64,000 nt of DNA from Zygnema cylindricum (lineage: Eukaryota; Streptophyta; Zygnematophyceae; Zygnematales; Zygnemataceae): the NCBI GenBank assembly GCA_037447655.1, contig JBBHKE010000491.1, positions 156,694 to 220,693 of the forward strand. Direction: 5' to 3'. Each line of letters opens with the position of its first letter. The stretch's first letter is position 1. Below are positions 22,807 to 34,705 of the stretch, piece after piece. The notes beneath the pieces were generated by a model. The model saw only the letters and a program-made list of their open reading frames with translations, did not search any database and was not told the origin of the DNA. The position numbers and the translations under genes are program-made.

Positions 22807-23324
22807 GCTACAGTAGTACATCCGCCTGAATCTTCGGAATCGACCCGGGTGACACTACAAGACAAAAAAATAGGTCAGGAATTCCCGGTTGTTGCTAAAC
22901 TGTGGACTAGGGTACAATATTCTAGCACTACACTATTGAGCGCTATAATAAGATTTTTATAGCGACGGTCTATGCGCCATAAATGCCACAAAATAATAAC
23001 AATAATAAATTAAACAGGGTGGAATATCGAGAGACGTTGTTTTTCTAATTTTGTTTTTTTGGAAGAACACCGCCCATCGCTATTTAGAATAGTGAGTATT
23101 GACTATTTAGCGTTAGCAGTTTATTCAAATTAATCACTCTAAATGATGAAATGCACACGTGACTCATTATACGCCACTAAATTAATTAGCAATGTAAACA
23201 CTAATTTAAGATTTTTGTCAGCGACCAATCACTCGAATAAACCTATTAAGTGATCCACTCTAAATCAAGTGGGCGGCTTTAACTCTCCACGCGTGCACAC
23301 CTTCGGAATGGAACGATTGTATAC
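22807..23324. other. Spacer with a possible decayed MITE
   Basis: No gene seen. CACCGCCCATCGCTATTTAG at about 23069 and a GTGGGCGG segment near 23270 resemble worn ends of the TA-type MITEs. The pairing is imperfect and the target TA is lost. Confidence 0.3.
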
Positions 23325-23327
23325 TTA

Positions 23328-24065
23328 GGGTGGCGTTCCATCAGGAAATTTTGTAAACGTACGGTCAGCATCACAGAGTGTTACATTTTGATCAGTGTAC
23401 TATCGCGCAGAGTCTGTAATTCACGTGTACAAATAAGAGTGGTTCTACGTAACATAAGATCGTATTTGAAAATCGTCAAATATTTTTTACACCGACCAAC
23501 TTCAACGCGAAATCGTCATTTGAATACCATGTACGTGTGGACCAGGGTATCGTACCACACAAATTTTGTACTTTTTGCAAATGCTTGTCAGACGCCAGTT
23601 CATTATTTGTAGGGTTTCTGCTTTTTCGCGTGACGAAGGAGCGCTTCCACAAATAGTGTGAAGAATGGCCGGTAACAAAAAAAATGCAACGAAAGTTCGT
23701 TACGAGATTACTTTCGTGATTTCTGTTTAATTTCTGAATGCATATATCATGTGCGAAATATTTCGATTTCGGTTGGTTGCCGTCTTGACACGTACATTCA
23801 TTATCCAAGGTGTCGCGGCTCAATTTTCTCTGTAAATGGTGATGTACCTCCTCGAGGTACATCACCATTTACAGACACGTTGGAAGCGAATGCTTCGTGA
23901 AAATATATCCAACGGTCATTCTTTTCTCCCAGACCTTTGGAGAATATTGGCAAGATTCTCTGTAATGTTGTTCGCGTACAAAAACAAAATAGCAGGTACG
24001 GCGTGGTACGGAGAGGCCCCGATTTCTGTAAAGAACCTCACTTTTCGTCTGATGGAACGCCACCC
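23328..24065. mobile_element. PIF/Harbinger-like non-coding element, copy A3
   Basis: A 738-bp uninterrupted member with termini GGGTGGCGTTCCATCAG and its complement. The left flank is TTA (23325-23327) and the right flank TAA (24066-24068), so the duplication has one mismatch. A central foldback with perfect 20-nt arms lies at 23831-23873. The copy served to recognise the interruption in A1. No transposase frame. Confidence 0.85.
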
Positions 24066-24081
24066 TAAATGGATCTAACTA

Positions 24082-24298
24082 CACCGTGTATCGCTATTAG
24101 CCTTAATTAATTTTTCGCCACTTAAAACATCTTTTATCCGTACACACTTGTCCAGTTTTTAATTTCAGACCGCCAATCGGAAGCTAAGAATCTTTACCTT
24201 TCAATACTAACCGTCAGATCCACAATCTGACAAGTGTGTACGGAGAAAAGATGTTTAAAGCGACGAAAAAACATTAACCCTAATAGCGATTCACGGTG
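24082..24298. mobile_element. TA-flanked MITE, copy H2
   Basis: Flanked by TA at 24080-24081 and 24299-24300, homologous to H1. It begins 17 bp after the end of element A3, continuing the end-to-end packing of small elements in this part of the window. Confidence 0.8.
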
Positions 24299-24849
24299 TA
24301 CTGTATCTGTACAATTTGACCGGCGTATCGTGAGAATCTAATATAAAATCGGGAAGCATTATCGAATCCAGGAAGATTACAGAAGCTTACATAGGATTAA
24401 ATAAGCCTGTGACAGTTAATACTCCATAAATTTTGATTTCGTCACCCACCGCGCCAACACCATATATTCCGTACATTTGGAAAGCTAAAGATTGCCCGAA
24501 AAAGCGGGCAGCTTAAACATATATAATGCTGCTGAACTGCTTTGTTAAATTTTGTTCAGCACTCCCTTTTTCCTTTTCATTTGTTAAAGTTTTTTTTCGT
24601 AGATTTTCGTTTGTTAAGCCGGTCAGCCTTAACCTAGAATCTTGTCATTACTATATTGACCGATCCGTACACTGATCCGGTGGCTCAAAAAATTATTGCG
24701 ATGACGTGGATATTGGCAGACTTTATACGTACATGTACATGCTAGGTACGACAACATTGGGTCTGAATCTCTTAAGATTCAGTAAAATAAAATCATAGAA
24801 TCTACAACGTCACACTGCTGTGAATAGCCCCCTGGCGTGAACTTATTAT

Positions 24850-25083
24850 TCATTTTTCTGGAAGATTTGTCGCGTAGCTGATGCTCCGTATCTTTAGGTC
24901 TCCATACGCCATCATTGTTATTTGGAGCCAGTGTGCACTTTTAGCCACTATTGTGCATTTGTCATCAAGATAATTGTCGCGAATGGCCGCCGAATCTTTT
25001 CCGAATGTACTGGCGGTTAAGGATGACCTTTCGTCAAGGAAAAAGTCGGGTAGTTCACTGGACTCCGTACTTTTTGGAACCAT
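24850..25083 (-). CDS. Unrecognised ORF, possible terminal exon
   Basis: A 77-codon frame with balanced amino-acid composition (Asp/Glu, Lys, Ser, aromatic residues well mixed) and no low complexity, unlike most frames in the window. A second plausible coding stretch on the same strand lies upstream at 25241-25386. Between them are AT-rich DNA and an AAAAAG acceptor-like end. It could be the last exon of a small gene. No domain was recognised, and chance is a real alternative. Confidence 0.2.
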   Translation of the reverse strand: MVPKSTESSELPDFFLDERSSLTASTFGKDSAAIRDNYLDDKCTIVAKSAHWLQITMMAYGDLKIRSISYATNLPEK

Positions 25084-25240
25084 TCCGTATGTTCTTTTTG
25101 TTTTTTAAAAAACATTTTTACAGAGAACCAATAATATTTCTCCAAGTTTCCAGAATTAAAAATTTGGTGTTCGAATATTTTTGTTGAAAATCCATCCAGC
25201 CAAAAGATACACTTCTAGGATTGGAAAGCCACTGAGTGCT

Positions 25241-25386
25241 TTACACGTCACGAATCTCAGGTGATTCCGGACAGGCTGGATGGAAATCCACCAGAAAATC
25301 TTTGTTAGAGGATATCTTGCCACGCTTTTTTCTTGTTTTTACTGTCTGGATTTTTGCTTCAATTTTAGGAGGTCTTTCTGAGATTT
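25241..25386 (-). CDS. Unrecognised ORF, possible internal exon
   Basis: Stop-to-stop frame of 48 codons, basic in its first half and acidic in its second, with a possible splice donor GTGTAA at its end. Suggested only because its composition looks protein-like and it lies just upstream of the candidate at 24850-25083 on the same strand. No homology was recognised. Confidence 0.15.
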
Positions 25387-25774
25387 ACCGTACATGTCTA
25401 ATTGAGATAATACGCCTGTGCAATTCGTACAGCTAGATTGTGGGCTTTATATGGCAAGCTTGGAAGATTTTTCAAGATTTTTATCATCGGACACAATCCT
25501 TATGGTACGACTTAGAATAATGCCACGTCTATAGGTGCTGTTTGGAAAACTTTACTGAAATTTCTGCCAGAAAAATGAATTCCGTCCAATTGATGGAAAA
25601 GTTAACACTAATCAGAATTACTGTAGCGGAATCCGTAATCTTGCCAGTAACGAGTAGTTCCATGTAGTAAAACTGGAGTCTTATTCAGTTTTACTACAAC
25701 AGTTTCAAGTGTAAGCGAGTTCAAAGGGCACAAAGCGGTAGTCATAAGAGGCACAAACGGGATGGTCACCGCTA

Positions 25775-25805
<31 letters not shown>

Positions 25806-26458
25806 TTAGGAAACCTAGGCTTTCAATACGATAGCTCACACCTGCAAGATAGACAATTTTTGGATTGTGAATCTATTTCACGTGCACGTGGCCGATGTGG
25901 AGAGATATGCAGAACACGTGTTACATGCGCTGTTTAGCAAAGTTTTCGCATGTTCCGTGTCGTCTAGTATCCTTTGTCCTGTGGGGAAGCTGTAGCGGCG
26001 CGGCCAGAGGGTGATCTACATTAAATGCCTTGACGACTGGAGAATGTGGTACATTCCAGCGACAGCTGTCTGTCCTTTCCACGAGGATAGTTCCAAGGTT
26101 GACAGGTTTCTCGATTTTGTAAAGATCTGACGCTTGCGACTTGGAGGCTTGCAGACGCGGCATGTTGCAGACAGTTGGGCAACGGGGAGACGTATTTTTG
26201 TAAAGGTAATGCGCTGACCAGGCTCACTAAATGGCCGTCCGATTGACGCCAATGTTGAGCGGCTTGACCGGTTCTTTTCTGACCATTTGTACTATTTTAT
26301 ATTTTTCTGCTTGTTTTTTACCCATGGTTAATCCAAATTTTGTGTAGGAACGAAGAGGCATCACCATGAGTTTTACTCGTCGAGACAGTTTTAGGGCACA
26401 TTTACATGTAACCGAAACTTAGTCTTGCTACTTTATTTTTTAGCGAAGATTTTCAGTA

Positions 26459-26959
26459 CTACGAATCGTAATTAGAATAAAGAAAAAAATAGAGTAAAAA
26501 AAGAGAAAACAAATAATTAGAGTTATGAACTCTAATTTGTGTGATAAAACTTTTTCAAAAAGGAATTTACTCTAATGTATTTAAGTATTCTAATTTGACG
26601 CGGTGAATATATCTACTGTAAATTAGGTATTCGTACAGAATCTGACAAACGTACAGTTTATCGTCACTATGACGTTTGAACTACGCGGTTTGTTAAAATG
26701 CAGTTACATGATAACGGCCTATATTAAATCATTATTTGTACTTTTTTACTTAATAAAGTACAATTTTGCACGGTCAGACACCCACCGTACGTCACACTAT
26801 TTAAAACGGCAATGTATTAGAGTTATTAACGCTCATTCAAAAAGTACCTTAAATAGTATAATGAAAAATTTAGAATCATTTACTCTATTTAACGTGATAA
26901 AGTCGAAATTTAAGGCGTTCGAATTAGCGTTATTTACTCTAATTACGATTCGCGGTCTA
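26459..26959. mobile_element. TA-flanked MITE, copy F3, nested in C2
   Basis: Interior homologous to F1 and F2 over 500 bp. The termini are worn: the left end reads CTACGAATCG and the right end CGATTCGCGGTC, but TA is still found on both sides. More diverged than F1 and F2. Confidence 0.75.
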
Positions 26960-27572
26960 TTGTAATTTCAAAGCGTTCCACTGTAACGCAATGAAATCTT
27001 AACTTCAAATTGTGACGGATGGAGACGTGAGTGTAATTTGTGACGGTTGAAGATGACTACAAAACGTGCGACAATTGATGACGTTTACAAAATAGCGACA
27101 GTTTAGTCTTATAGCTTCTTATGACTTTGTAGATGTTTAAGTTTTGTGATACATTGACAGTCACATTCACTTCTAATAGCGTCGACGTCATTAATTCCAA
27201 AACTTTACACCATGGTTTCCCGATTTTTTTCCGTCCTTTCTCACTCTGCGTGCCATCAACATACGCTGAAGTCAAAAGTAATCTTTTTCAAAGATCATTC
27301 ATTTAAAACCAATATTGACGTTTTTCATTGCAAGAATTATGATATAGACGCAATAGTGGGAGAGGGAGAGAGAAAGAGGCGCCTTCACGGATTTCGCTTT
27401 TGTGAAACAACATCCGTTGCTCGAGACCCATCCACAACCCCTGCACAAAAAAAAGTGCATACAGGTTCAAAATGGAGAGTAAGATGATAATAATTTGCAT
27501 ACTCGAAAAAAAAAAAAAACTCTAATAGTGCGACCACGTTTGCATGTTCGTTCACCTTTTCGAAATTTAATT

Positions 27573-27596
27573 AAAATCACCTCGCGAGGTGATTTT
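27573..27596. repeat. Perfect 24-bp palindrome inside C2
   Basis: AAAATCACCTCG followed directly by its complement. It occupies the same relative place as the palindrome of C1 and shares the CCTCG/CGAGG core with the central foldback of the A elements. Confidence 0.85.
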
Positions 27597-27837
27597 CGTA
27601 AAAGTTTGAAGATGAGCTGGAGGGACGCGAAAGTGAGTAGAAACGCGCTAGACAACAAACTGCGGTACATTTAAATGTTCAGACTGACACAAATTGTACT
27701 GCGATAACTTCATTTTTTCGTACAACTGGAAATTTTCTTGTTGCGCGCTAAGTTTTGGAGGAAAATGATATTGTTGCTAAGTTTTCGGGGAAACGACAGG
27801 AAAAATCCTTACTTTATCACATAGAAAAGTGCCCTTA

Positions 27838-28554
27838 GATTTGAGGTTGTTGTTATGTTTAATGTCTTCTGTTGTTAATTCTTTTGGCTTGGTTTCCCTC
27901 TTGGTTTCGTCTGCCTACATTTCATTTTTCTTTTCAGTTCCCATTTGCTCAGCTGGTTTAGCGTCGAGCATTGTTCATGAAGTCTTATTATTCATAAACT
28001 ATAAAGTCAATTTATAATCCCAGTTTATGTTTTTACCAAATTTGTATAAGTTTAGGTTTTTTGTCTCTTGCTTCGTGCGTCGGCCAAGAGAATCAGTCGC
28101 GAAAACGAGATATTGGACATTGTGAAGCAACAACGCCAACGCAAACGACAATGTTGAGAGGCTTGACTGTCCGATTGCCGCCAACATTGAGCATCTTATG
28201 GGTAAAACGTTGGTATAGACCATAAATTCAAATATTACAAAAAATCGTACATACATCGAAAAGTACGTAATGTACCTTTGTATGCCACGTTGTTACAATA
28301 TAAAGAGCTTAGCATATGTTCTTAAGAAACTAAAACATAGTCTTGTTACGTTGTTATTAAGCGAAGATTCTCTGTAGTACTTTACAACGTGTTGCGATGT
28401 TCGACAACGAAATCGTTACTTTAAATGGTGATAGATTTAAATGTGGGCGAAATTTGTAATCGTTGTATTTGACTGCAAAACTCGCGACAATTGAACTTGT
28501 CGGCTAAGTCACTTGTGATACTCTTATGAATCTCGTCCGTTGACTAGATTCATA
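27838..28554. other. Gene-free repeat-derived stretch
   Basis: No coding region. The part around 28320-28400 resembles the left interior of C2 (TAGTCTTGTTACG...AAGCGAAGATT), so it is probably the beginning of another decayed C-family copy. Confidence 0.35.
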
Positions 28555-28845
28555 TCAATCGCAGCTGCGTTGTCCCGTACCGGATCACATTTATATCACC
28601 CGCGGCTGCGGTGTCCTGCACAAAATCATATCCAAGATAGTAGCAGCTGCGTTGTTTGTACGGATCTTATCCAAAGTGACCGCAGCTGCGTTTGTCCTGT
28701 CTGTATCGCAGCTTCGCTGCTGCGCTGCTCTGCTGCTGTGCTGCTGCGCAGCTCTGCTGTATAGCAGCTGCGCTACTCTTCCGTATAGCAGCTGCGCTGC
28801 TGTCTGTATAGTTGCTGCGCTGCTGCGCTGCTCTGAGACAGAGAG
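28555..28845. repeat. GC-rich minisatellite built on CAGCTGCG
   Basis: Irregular tandem units start with GCAGCTGCGTTGTCC and decay at about 28690-28840 into short GCTGC/CAGCAG iterations. The core CGCAGCTGCG is palindromic. It lies inside a decayed C-family copy. Open frames of Ala/Ser/Cys-rich peptides on both strands are by-products. Confidence 0.75.
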
Positions 28846-28849
28846 CTTT

Positions 28850-29290
28850 CCAAAAGACAACAGGATGCACCTTCACGTACTTTGCTTTTACGAAATAGCA
28901 AGGGTTGCTCGAGACCCATCCACAGCCCTTACAGGAAAAAACGTCTGTATAGGATGGAAACGGAGAGTAGTTTTTTTTTGGGTACTATGTGTCTTGCAAA
29001 AAAAAGTTAAAAGCGTGTGACGCGTGCAACGACTTCTAGATACTCGTCTATAATTTCTTACTTCAGCAAAAAATGCGGCTGTTTCAGTATAAGTTTGAAA
29101 ATAAATTGTAGTGATCGGAAAATATGCCAAAACGCGCAAGACAAAAAACCATAGTACATCAAAAGTTGGCAAATAGCGCAAATTTTACTGTGGTATTTTC
29201 ATTTGTTGTTACAGTTGAAGATTTTCTCGTTGGGAGCTAAGTTTTGGAGGAAAATTATAGAAAAAAACCCTTACTTTATCACTTCGTACT
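28850..29290. repeat. C-family fragment
   Basis: About 440 bp parallel the right part of C2: GCACCTTCACG, GAGACCCATCCACA and CCTTACTTTATCAC occur in the same order and spacing. The terminal inverted repeat itself is not preserved. Confidence 0.55.
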
Positions 29291-31692
29291 TGGAAATATA
29301 ATTTAACGCAACGCTCGTGGTAGAGGCAAAACATAATGGACCGCAAAAAATTTAGTTGCGAGAGCTCAATGATAACAATAGTCGCGAGAAATAGAGCGGC
29401 CAATTTCGTTGGGTGCCGAAAAGAATTAAATAAATATAGGAGTCACAAAAATTTTATGTGGTATTTTTGAAAAACGTTTTTAGACGTCGTAAAAAGTAAA
29501 TGATTTGTTTAGGTTAAGCAGTTGGTCCAATAAGACTTTTAAGTTTCCTAAAACAGGGCAAGAAAGAAGGGTATTCTAAAATATTTTTATTCGTCCCACA
29601 TTTTTATCTTCGTTTTGTTACTATATAAGCATCAAAGCGGAGCTGTAAGTGGCGGAAAAATTAGTCCCGGTCATCGAAATACTATCGGACCATACCCAAC
29701 TTTGGCTCGAAAAGTGCCTTGATGGGGCTAAGCCCTAAGAGTCAAGCATCTCGCCGAGCGTCGCCGCAAGGCTTAATATTTACAAAGGCATAATACAGAG
29801 CATTGTGTTTTGATTTGCCGAAAGGTTACAATAACAATAAAGAATGGTAAAAGAAAATGAAATGCTTTCAAAAGACAACATCCACCCTATTAACGTATAC
29901 TTCTTCATCATTTCATTACCATTGTGAAACTTTATTCCAAAACCTGCAATGTAAAAAGCAATAAAGGTACAAAATGGTTATAAAAATTAAAGAATAACAC
30001 TTACAGACCATGTAATAAAACTGAGATTTAAGGCAAAGAAGACAAAAAAAAAATCTACGATGATTAAAGAAATAAACCACCAAAATAAAACAAAAAAACC
30101 AAAGTTGACGTACCCACACAAAGATTACCTACATGAAATTACCATAACAAACTAGAGTCCACACCCTCAAACATTATGGATATGGATTAGATCTTTCGAC
30201 GAAACTTTTTGGTGGTCGCCTCTCTAATCTACCTCTGCGTTTTGGTGACGTAGGGCCACAGCTTGGCCTCGTTTAAGGGCAACCAAGTTACAATGATAGT
30301 AAAAAAATAACGAACTGACTGACTATAAAACTCCGCAACCCTTGAATTTAAATGAATTTCACGCATAATTGCTTAGGAAATCAAAGAAAGACTTGTCCAA
30401 AGTGCCAAAAGTCTCCACCACAAAAAAGAAAAATGATCAACAAGGTTTCGATGAGTGTAAGCCCCTTCCTTCTCCGTTGTTATGTCGTGAACAACTACGC
30501 CTTAATGGAATTCCCACGAGAATAAGCGTGAATTCCAATTGGATCCGTGAAGACCATGTCATTCAAGGTCGTGGAGGAAAACTAAGTCAACTCGAGAACT
30601 CTGAATAACGCCAGACTCAAAGAGAGGAGGGACTATATGAGAAACTTCACGTTTTATATTTTAGCCCGCTACTACGATAACTACAACAATCACATCGCGA
30701 ACCAAATACAACGCGACAATACTTTCAACCCACATAAGCAACAAAGTAGAATGAGTCTATTTTAAAACAGTAGGTTGTTTGGAACAGAATGTGACGCTCC
30801 AAAGTGGAGGGCAAGGCAAACCGAAACGAATAGTTTACGCAAATGTCAACGGGCAGAGGTTAAATGTAATGTTGAAACGATTGTTGAGGCATGTAACTAC
30901 ACACCGACCCCTTATTAACAACAACACAAACGTACAGAAAACACATGATTCAACATAAGTCATCGTGTCCAGTAGATTAAAAAATTCATTGGTTGCAAAT
31001 TGCTCAGATATGTTTTATTGCATATGAACATTGTAGTCAACGACGAGAGATGAAAAAGGTGGAACCTGACTTTGGTCGTTTGACGCGAGTTGATCATGAG
31101 CCGAGAGCAAAGCCCTATAAAACAGAAATAAGTTCACCTCCACTTGCGGGATAACTTCGGTCGCAATATGGACTTGATAGTATGAAATGAGTAGGATGGT
31201 AGGAGCCATTGTATTCTCCTTACCTAAATCCATCCCTTCGGCAACCTTACCCACGGGAAGCAACCTTGAACAATTAGTGGAAATAGGGCGGCTACCTTGT
31301 GAGGAAGCAAACTATCCTTTTGAAAGATCAAATATCGCATCCGTAAATAGATGGTGTAACACACTAAAAATTTTGACGTCATTTTGAGAAGAGAAAAAAA
31401 AGCTTATTGGTGGCATAGCTTGGACTAAACACAAAAGACGTTGAGCAAATCAACTCGTCAAGATGGTAAATTCGGCTGTTATCAAGGACCTTAAAATTTT
31501 AATACCCTCCACCAAACACGCAAGTAAAAAACACACGGATAGCGATATGTCAAATTGCCACGCTTGTGGGCTTCAAAGGGTTTAATGAATGAATCAATCA
31601 TACAAATTTGTTAAAAAAATGATTAAAGTCAAAGATAACATGATTACGTGAGCCCCAAAATTGCGTATCATTTGAGATGGAAGAGGATAAAC
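29291..31692. other. Unassigned stretch before the retrotransposon nest
   Basis: No recognised gene or repeat. Frames at 30369-30608 (plus, 79 codons, Lys/Ser-rich start) and 31015-31263 (minus, 82 codons) have plausible composition but no domain. A composite of old repeats is likely. Confidence 0.25.
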
Positions 31693-32061
31693 TGTCATTT
31701 TGTGACCTCCATTTGTGACCTCCATTGGTACACAAAATATGTAGTTTAATTGAAGGCTATAGGATAATTTTAAGTGCCTCCTTTCTCTTTGAAACAACTG
31801 CCACCCTAGCACAGAACGACTCTCACTGCCTTCACCTTTCTGAAGGCTAGACTCCTCGAGCCCAATTTAAAAGGAATTACTCAAAACGCCTAACTAGTCG
31901 ATTAATTATCATGTGACTCCAAACGCCCAACCAAACATTTAATTATCATGTGGCAAAGATGCCAGTCTTTATGCAAGCTCTCTAGGAGAGAGGCAACTAC
32001 TTGCCCAAAAACTCTAAGTTATAAACCACTCTCTAAACCCCTTAGTACTGAAGTACGAAAC
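31693..32061. repeat. Copia LTR fragment interrupted by element U
   Basis: It begins TGTCATTTTGTGACCTCCAT, the complement of the common LTR 3' end of this copia group. It continues with the typical LTR layout (GCCACCCTAG..., CTCTCTAGGAGAG) and breaks off exactly where the LTR of U begins. The continuation may be the fragment at 58256-58635. Confidence 0.6.
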
Positions 32062-33046
32062 TGTAATTTTGTGACCTCCATTGGTCTACAGACTGTCCAG
32101 CTTATATGAAGTCTCTAGGATAATATTTGCACTTTTGAATTTTGCAATGAATAAGTGCCACCCTGCCACAAAAATACTTTGACCGACTACACCCCTATGT
32201 AGCTTGGACTCCTTTGAGTCCGCAGCAAAAAGAATCACTGAAATTGCTCACCTGAGCATTAAGTTATGGCAGGCCAAAGATGGCCTATAAATACAGTTGC
32301 AATCTTGGAAAGAGGCGGCTACCAAAAGTTATATAAGTCATAAGCTACCTCTCTAAAGGAACTACTAGTGTACCTAGCCAATGAAAGGACAATAAGGTAT
32401 AAGAAGGTACAAGTACTGCTCTACTTCTTGTACGACCCTAGTACGGCATGGCCGCTCTGCTAACGCGTGTCAGTTCTTGAGCCGTAGTTGCTCCCGCCGT
32501 AATATCCGCTGTTCAATTATTGCTTGCCACGTGTCATCTGCTGCTTTTGGCTCACAAACCGCCAAATGACTACTCCGGTGTTTCGACTCCACTTTGAGCC
32601 GTCCGATTGGTAGTCAGATTTTAATCGCGTCCCTTTAAATTCGACGTCATTTCGTTTCGTAATTCGCAAAATATACTATATTGATTAGTACCATGTTTAA
32701 ATACGAAACATACAAAATACATCTAACGTTTCATTAAGACCTAATAGATAAGGTGTACGTCTACGCCATATGATTTCATTTCGCAGATCATGAATCAATT
32801 TCTGATCTTGGCGCTTGAAAGACGTATGCCTCCTGCTCCCTTAGTCTACTTGTCTTCCTCTGGCGCTTGAAAGACGTATGCCTCCTGCTCCCTTAGTCTA
32901 CTTGTCTTCCTGACTGCATATAGCAGCCATGGCTAAAGCGCCCATGGCTTTATTTGTTTCCTCAGTGAGTATGATAAGTGTGAGAAATAAAGAACCTTCA
33001 TAGACAGACTAACAAAAGACATAAAATAGAAATACCTTTTTCAACA
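32062..33046 (-). repeat. 3' LTR of element U
   Basis: 985 bp, TG...CA. It includes a 52-bp tandem duplication (32809-32860 and 32861-32911) absent from the partner LTR, a GCCATGGC box near 32926 and a worn copy of the shared CTTGTTGTAGTCACT box. Confidence 0.8.
32809..32911. repeat. 52-bp tandem duplication inside the U LTR
   Basis: Two near-identical units begin TGGCGCTTGAAAGACGTATG. The other LTR of U and its relatives have one unit, so the duplication arose after insertion. Confidence 0.9.
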
Positions 33047-34454
33047 ATCCCCTTAGTTTCTAACCTATCTTTTGCTTCAGTCCATTTTTCTCCCTACAAA
33101 ATACCAACTTGGGAGAAGGAACCTATTTAGTCATCATGTTTGCTACCATCTCCCCATCTAGTCTATATTCCAAACTTATTATATTATTCTCAACCTTCTC
33201 TCTAACAAAGCTCACCAGGATATCGATATGCTTTGCTTTGGGTTTGCTGCGATTGGAATTGCAGCTTGATTATCACAAATTCTTTTTTGCACTCTATTCT
33301 TTATATACTTAAGTTCTTGAAGCAATGATTTCACCCACATTTATTCTTTCACAGCTCAACAAGAGGCCATATGCTCAACCTCCATGGTGGACTGAGCAAT
33401 CACCTTTTGTTGTTTGCTGCTCTAATAGTAAGCCCCATTCCCAACATACAACACATAACCAGAAGTTCACCTCCGTATCAGAGCATCTCCATAACTAGCA
33501 TCACTCCAAGTGGTAATGTTAGTATTATCCCCTCCCAAATGGAACCACATATTTCTCATTCCTACAAAGTATCGCATGACCTTTTTGGCCGCTTCCCAAT
33601 CTTTCTTCCTAGGATAATTCAGACTCCTACTTTGTATCCCCACAGCTGCTACCATATCAGGACGAGTACGGTTCATAAAATATATCAAAATACCGACAAA
33701 TTGTTTGTACGGAATAATTTGCATAAACTTGCTTTCCTCCGCTCTTAACTCATTATCCAAGATCACAACTCCCCCTTCTAAACTCCCCTCATTTATCTTG
33801 TTTAAATCCATTGGAGTTGTACAACTATTTGCTTTTTCCTTTTGAAAAATTTCAAGCATATTTCTTATTGCTTCATTTTGAGTTAGTGTAATTGTCTATC
33901 AGAATTCCCAAAATGTACTTTGCCTCTCTCAAGTCTTTCATTTTATATCTTCTCTTTAGATCCTTTTTCAATCTATTAATTTTCTCCATTAATTTACTCA
34001 AAACAAGCAAATCATCAACATAGATGGCAATGAAAATTATACCTACCTCATCCTCAAATAGACAAATAAAATGATCCAAACTGATTCGGATATATCCCAA
34101 ACTTGTCAAAAACTCGTCCAACTTCTTGTTCTATTGGCGTGGAGCTTGCTTTAGTCAATAAAGAGACTTTGTCAAACTGCACACTTTATTTTCTTCTCGT
34201 TTCTCCACAAATCTTTCCGGCTGTAGATGAAGATCTCTTCTTCTAATTCTCCGTGTATGAAATCGGTTTTGATGTCCATCTCGTGCACTTCTTTGTCTTC
34301 CGTTGCTGCTAAACTAAGTAGAATCCGGACGGAGGGAAATCTAACAACCGGAGCAAAGGTCTCCTCATAATTAATTCCATTCTTTTGTGTGAAACCCTTT
34401 GCCACTAATCTGGCCTTCTATCGCTCAATAGTGTTATCCGGATTGAGTTTCATC
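33047..34454 (-). pseudogene. Reverse transcriptase/RNase H of element U, decayed
   Basis: Three minus-strand frames (34405-34172, 34121-33873, 33859-33467) together cover the copia polymerase. They include the GFTQK...YEETFAPVVRF region, a YVDD catalytic motif, and the start of RNase H with TTWSDASYGD. Frameshifts separate them, and the RNase H part ends early. The N-terminal part of the polymerase continues at 53150 beyond the TRIM insertion. Confidence 0.85.
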
Positions 34455-34511
34455 TTAAATATTGATTTCCATGAAATCCGGGATTCAGTATGTCCCATAC
34501 TAGGGAAAAGT

Positions 34512-34583
34512 GAGCCGGCCAAGGCTCGAACCACTGACCTTTGACTTGAGCTGGCAGCGCACTAACCACTGTGCCACCAGCTC
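34512..34583 (-). other. tRNA-like sequence in the left LTR of TRIM V
   Basis: On the minus strand, which is the sense of V, these 72 nt divide as a tRNA. Acceptor strands GAGCTGG and CCGGCTC pair in seven positions (one G-T). The D stem is GCAC/GTGC with loop AGTGGTTA, and the T loop is TTCGAGC. Invariant tRNA positions T8, A14, G18, G19, A21, G53, T54, T55, C56 and A58 are all present. Internal promoter A box (TGGCACAGTGG) and B box (GGTTCGAGCC) are therefore recognisable. The anticodon stem is broken in this copy and T33 is G, so this is not expected to be a working tRNA. Confidence 0.7.
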
Positions 34584-34705
34584 GATGTAGAAACTAGCGG
34601 GGCTATTTATTTTAGGCGGCTTCGACTATGACGTATCACATTCTACCCTGTATTGAACCGACATTCACGTGCAAATCCAACACCCCCCCTCACGGGAAGG
34701 CCGGT

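Larger units (their letters stand above)
24301..26390. other. Intergenic stretch with two weak gene candidates
   Basis: Apart from the two minus-strand frames listed separately, nothing was recognised. A (TA)n tract followed by poly(T) lies at about 25773-25808. Three overlapping minus-strand frames at 25921-26252 are all open, typical of GC-richer DNA rather than of one gene. The phrase near 26240 (CCGATTGACGCCAA) recurs in altered form near 28170, so part of the stretch is old repeat. Confidence 0.3.
26394..27834. mobile_element. TTA-type element, copy C2, interrupted by an F MITE
   Basis: GGGCACATTTACATG at the left and AAAAGTGCCC at the right are inverted relatives of the C1 ends. TTA stands on both sides (26391-26393, 27835-27837). 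The interior matches C1 in order, including a GAGACCCATCCACAACCCC segment, but is strongly diverged. MITE F3 is inserted at 26459-26959. Without it the element is about 940 bp. No transposase. Confidence 0.65.

Noticed and set aside
28591-29020. Ala/Cys/Ser-rich ORFs on both strands
   Set aside because: Translations of the GCTGC minisatellite.
31693-32061. This LTR fragment as the missing 3' LTR of element R
   Set aside because: It differs strongly from the R LTR at 60904-61811, and the outer flanks (TAAAC and CAACG) do not match.
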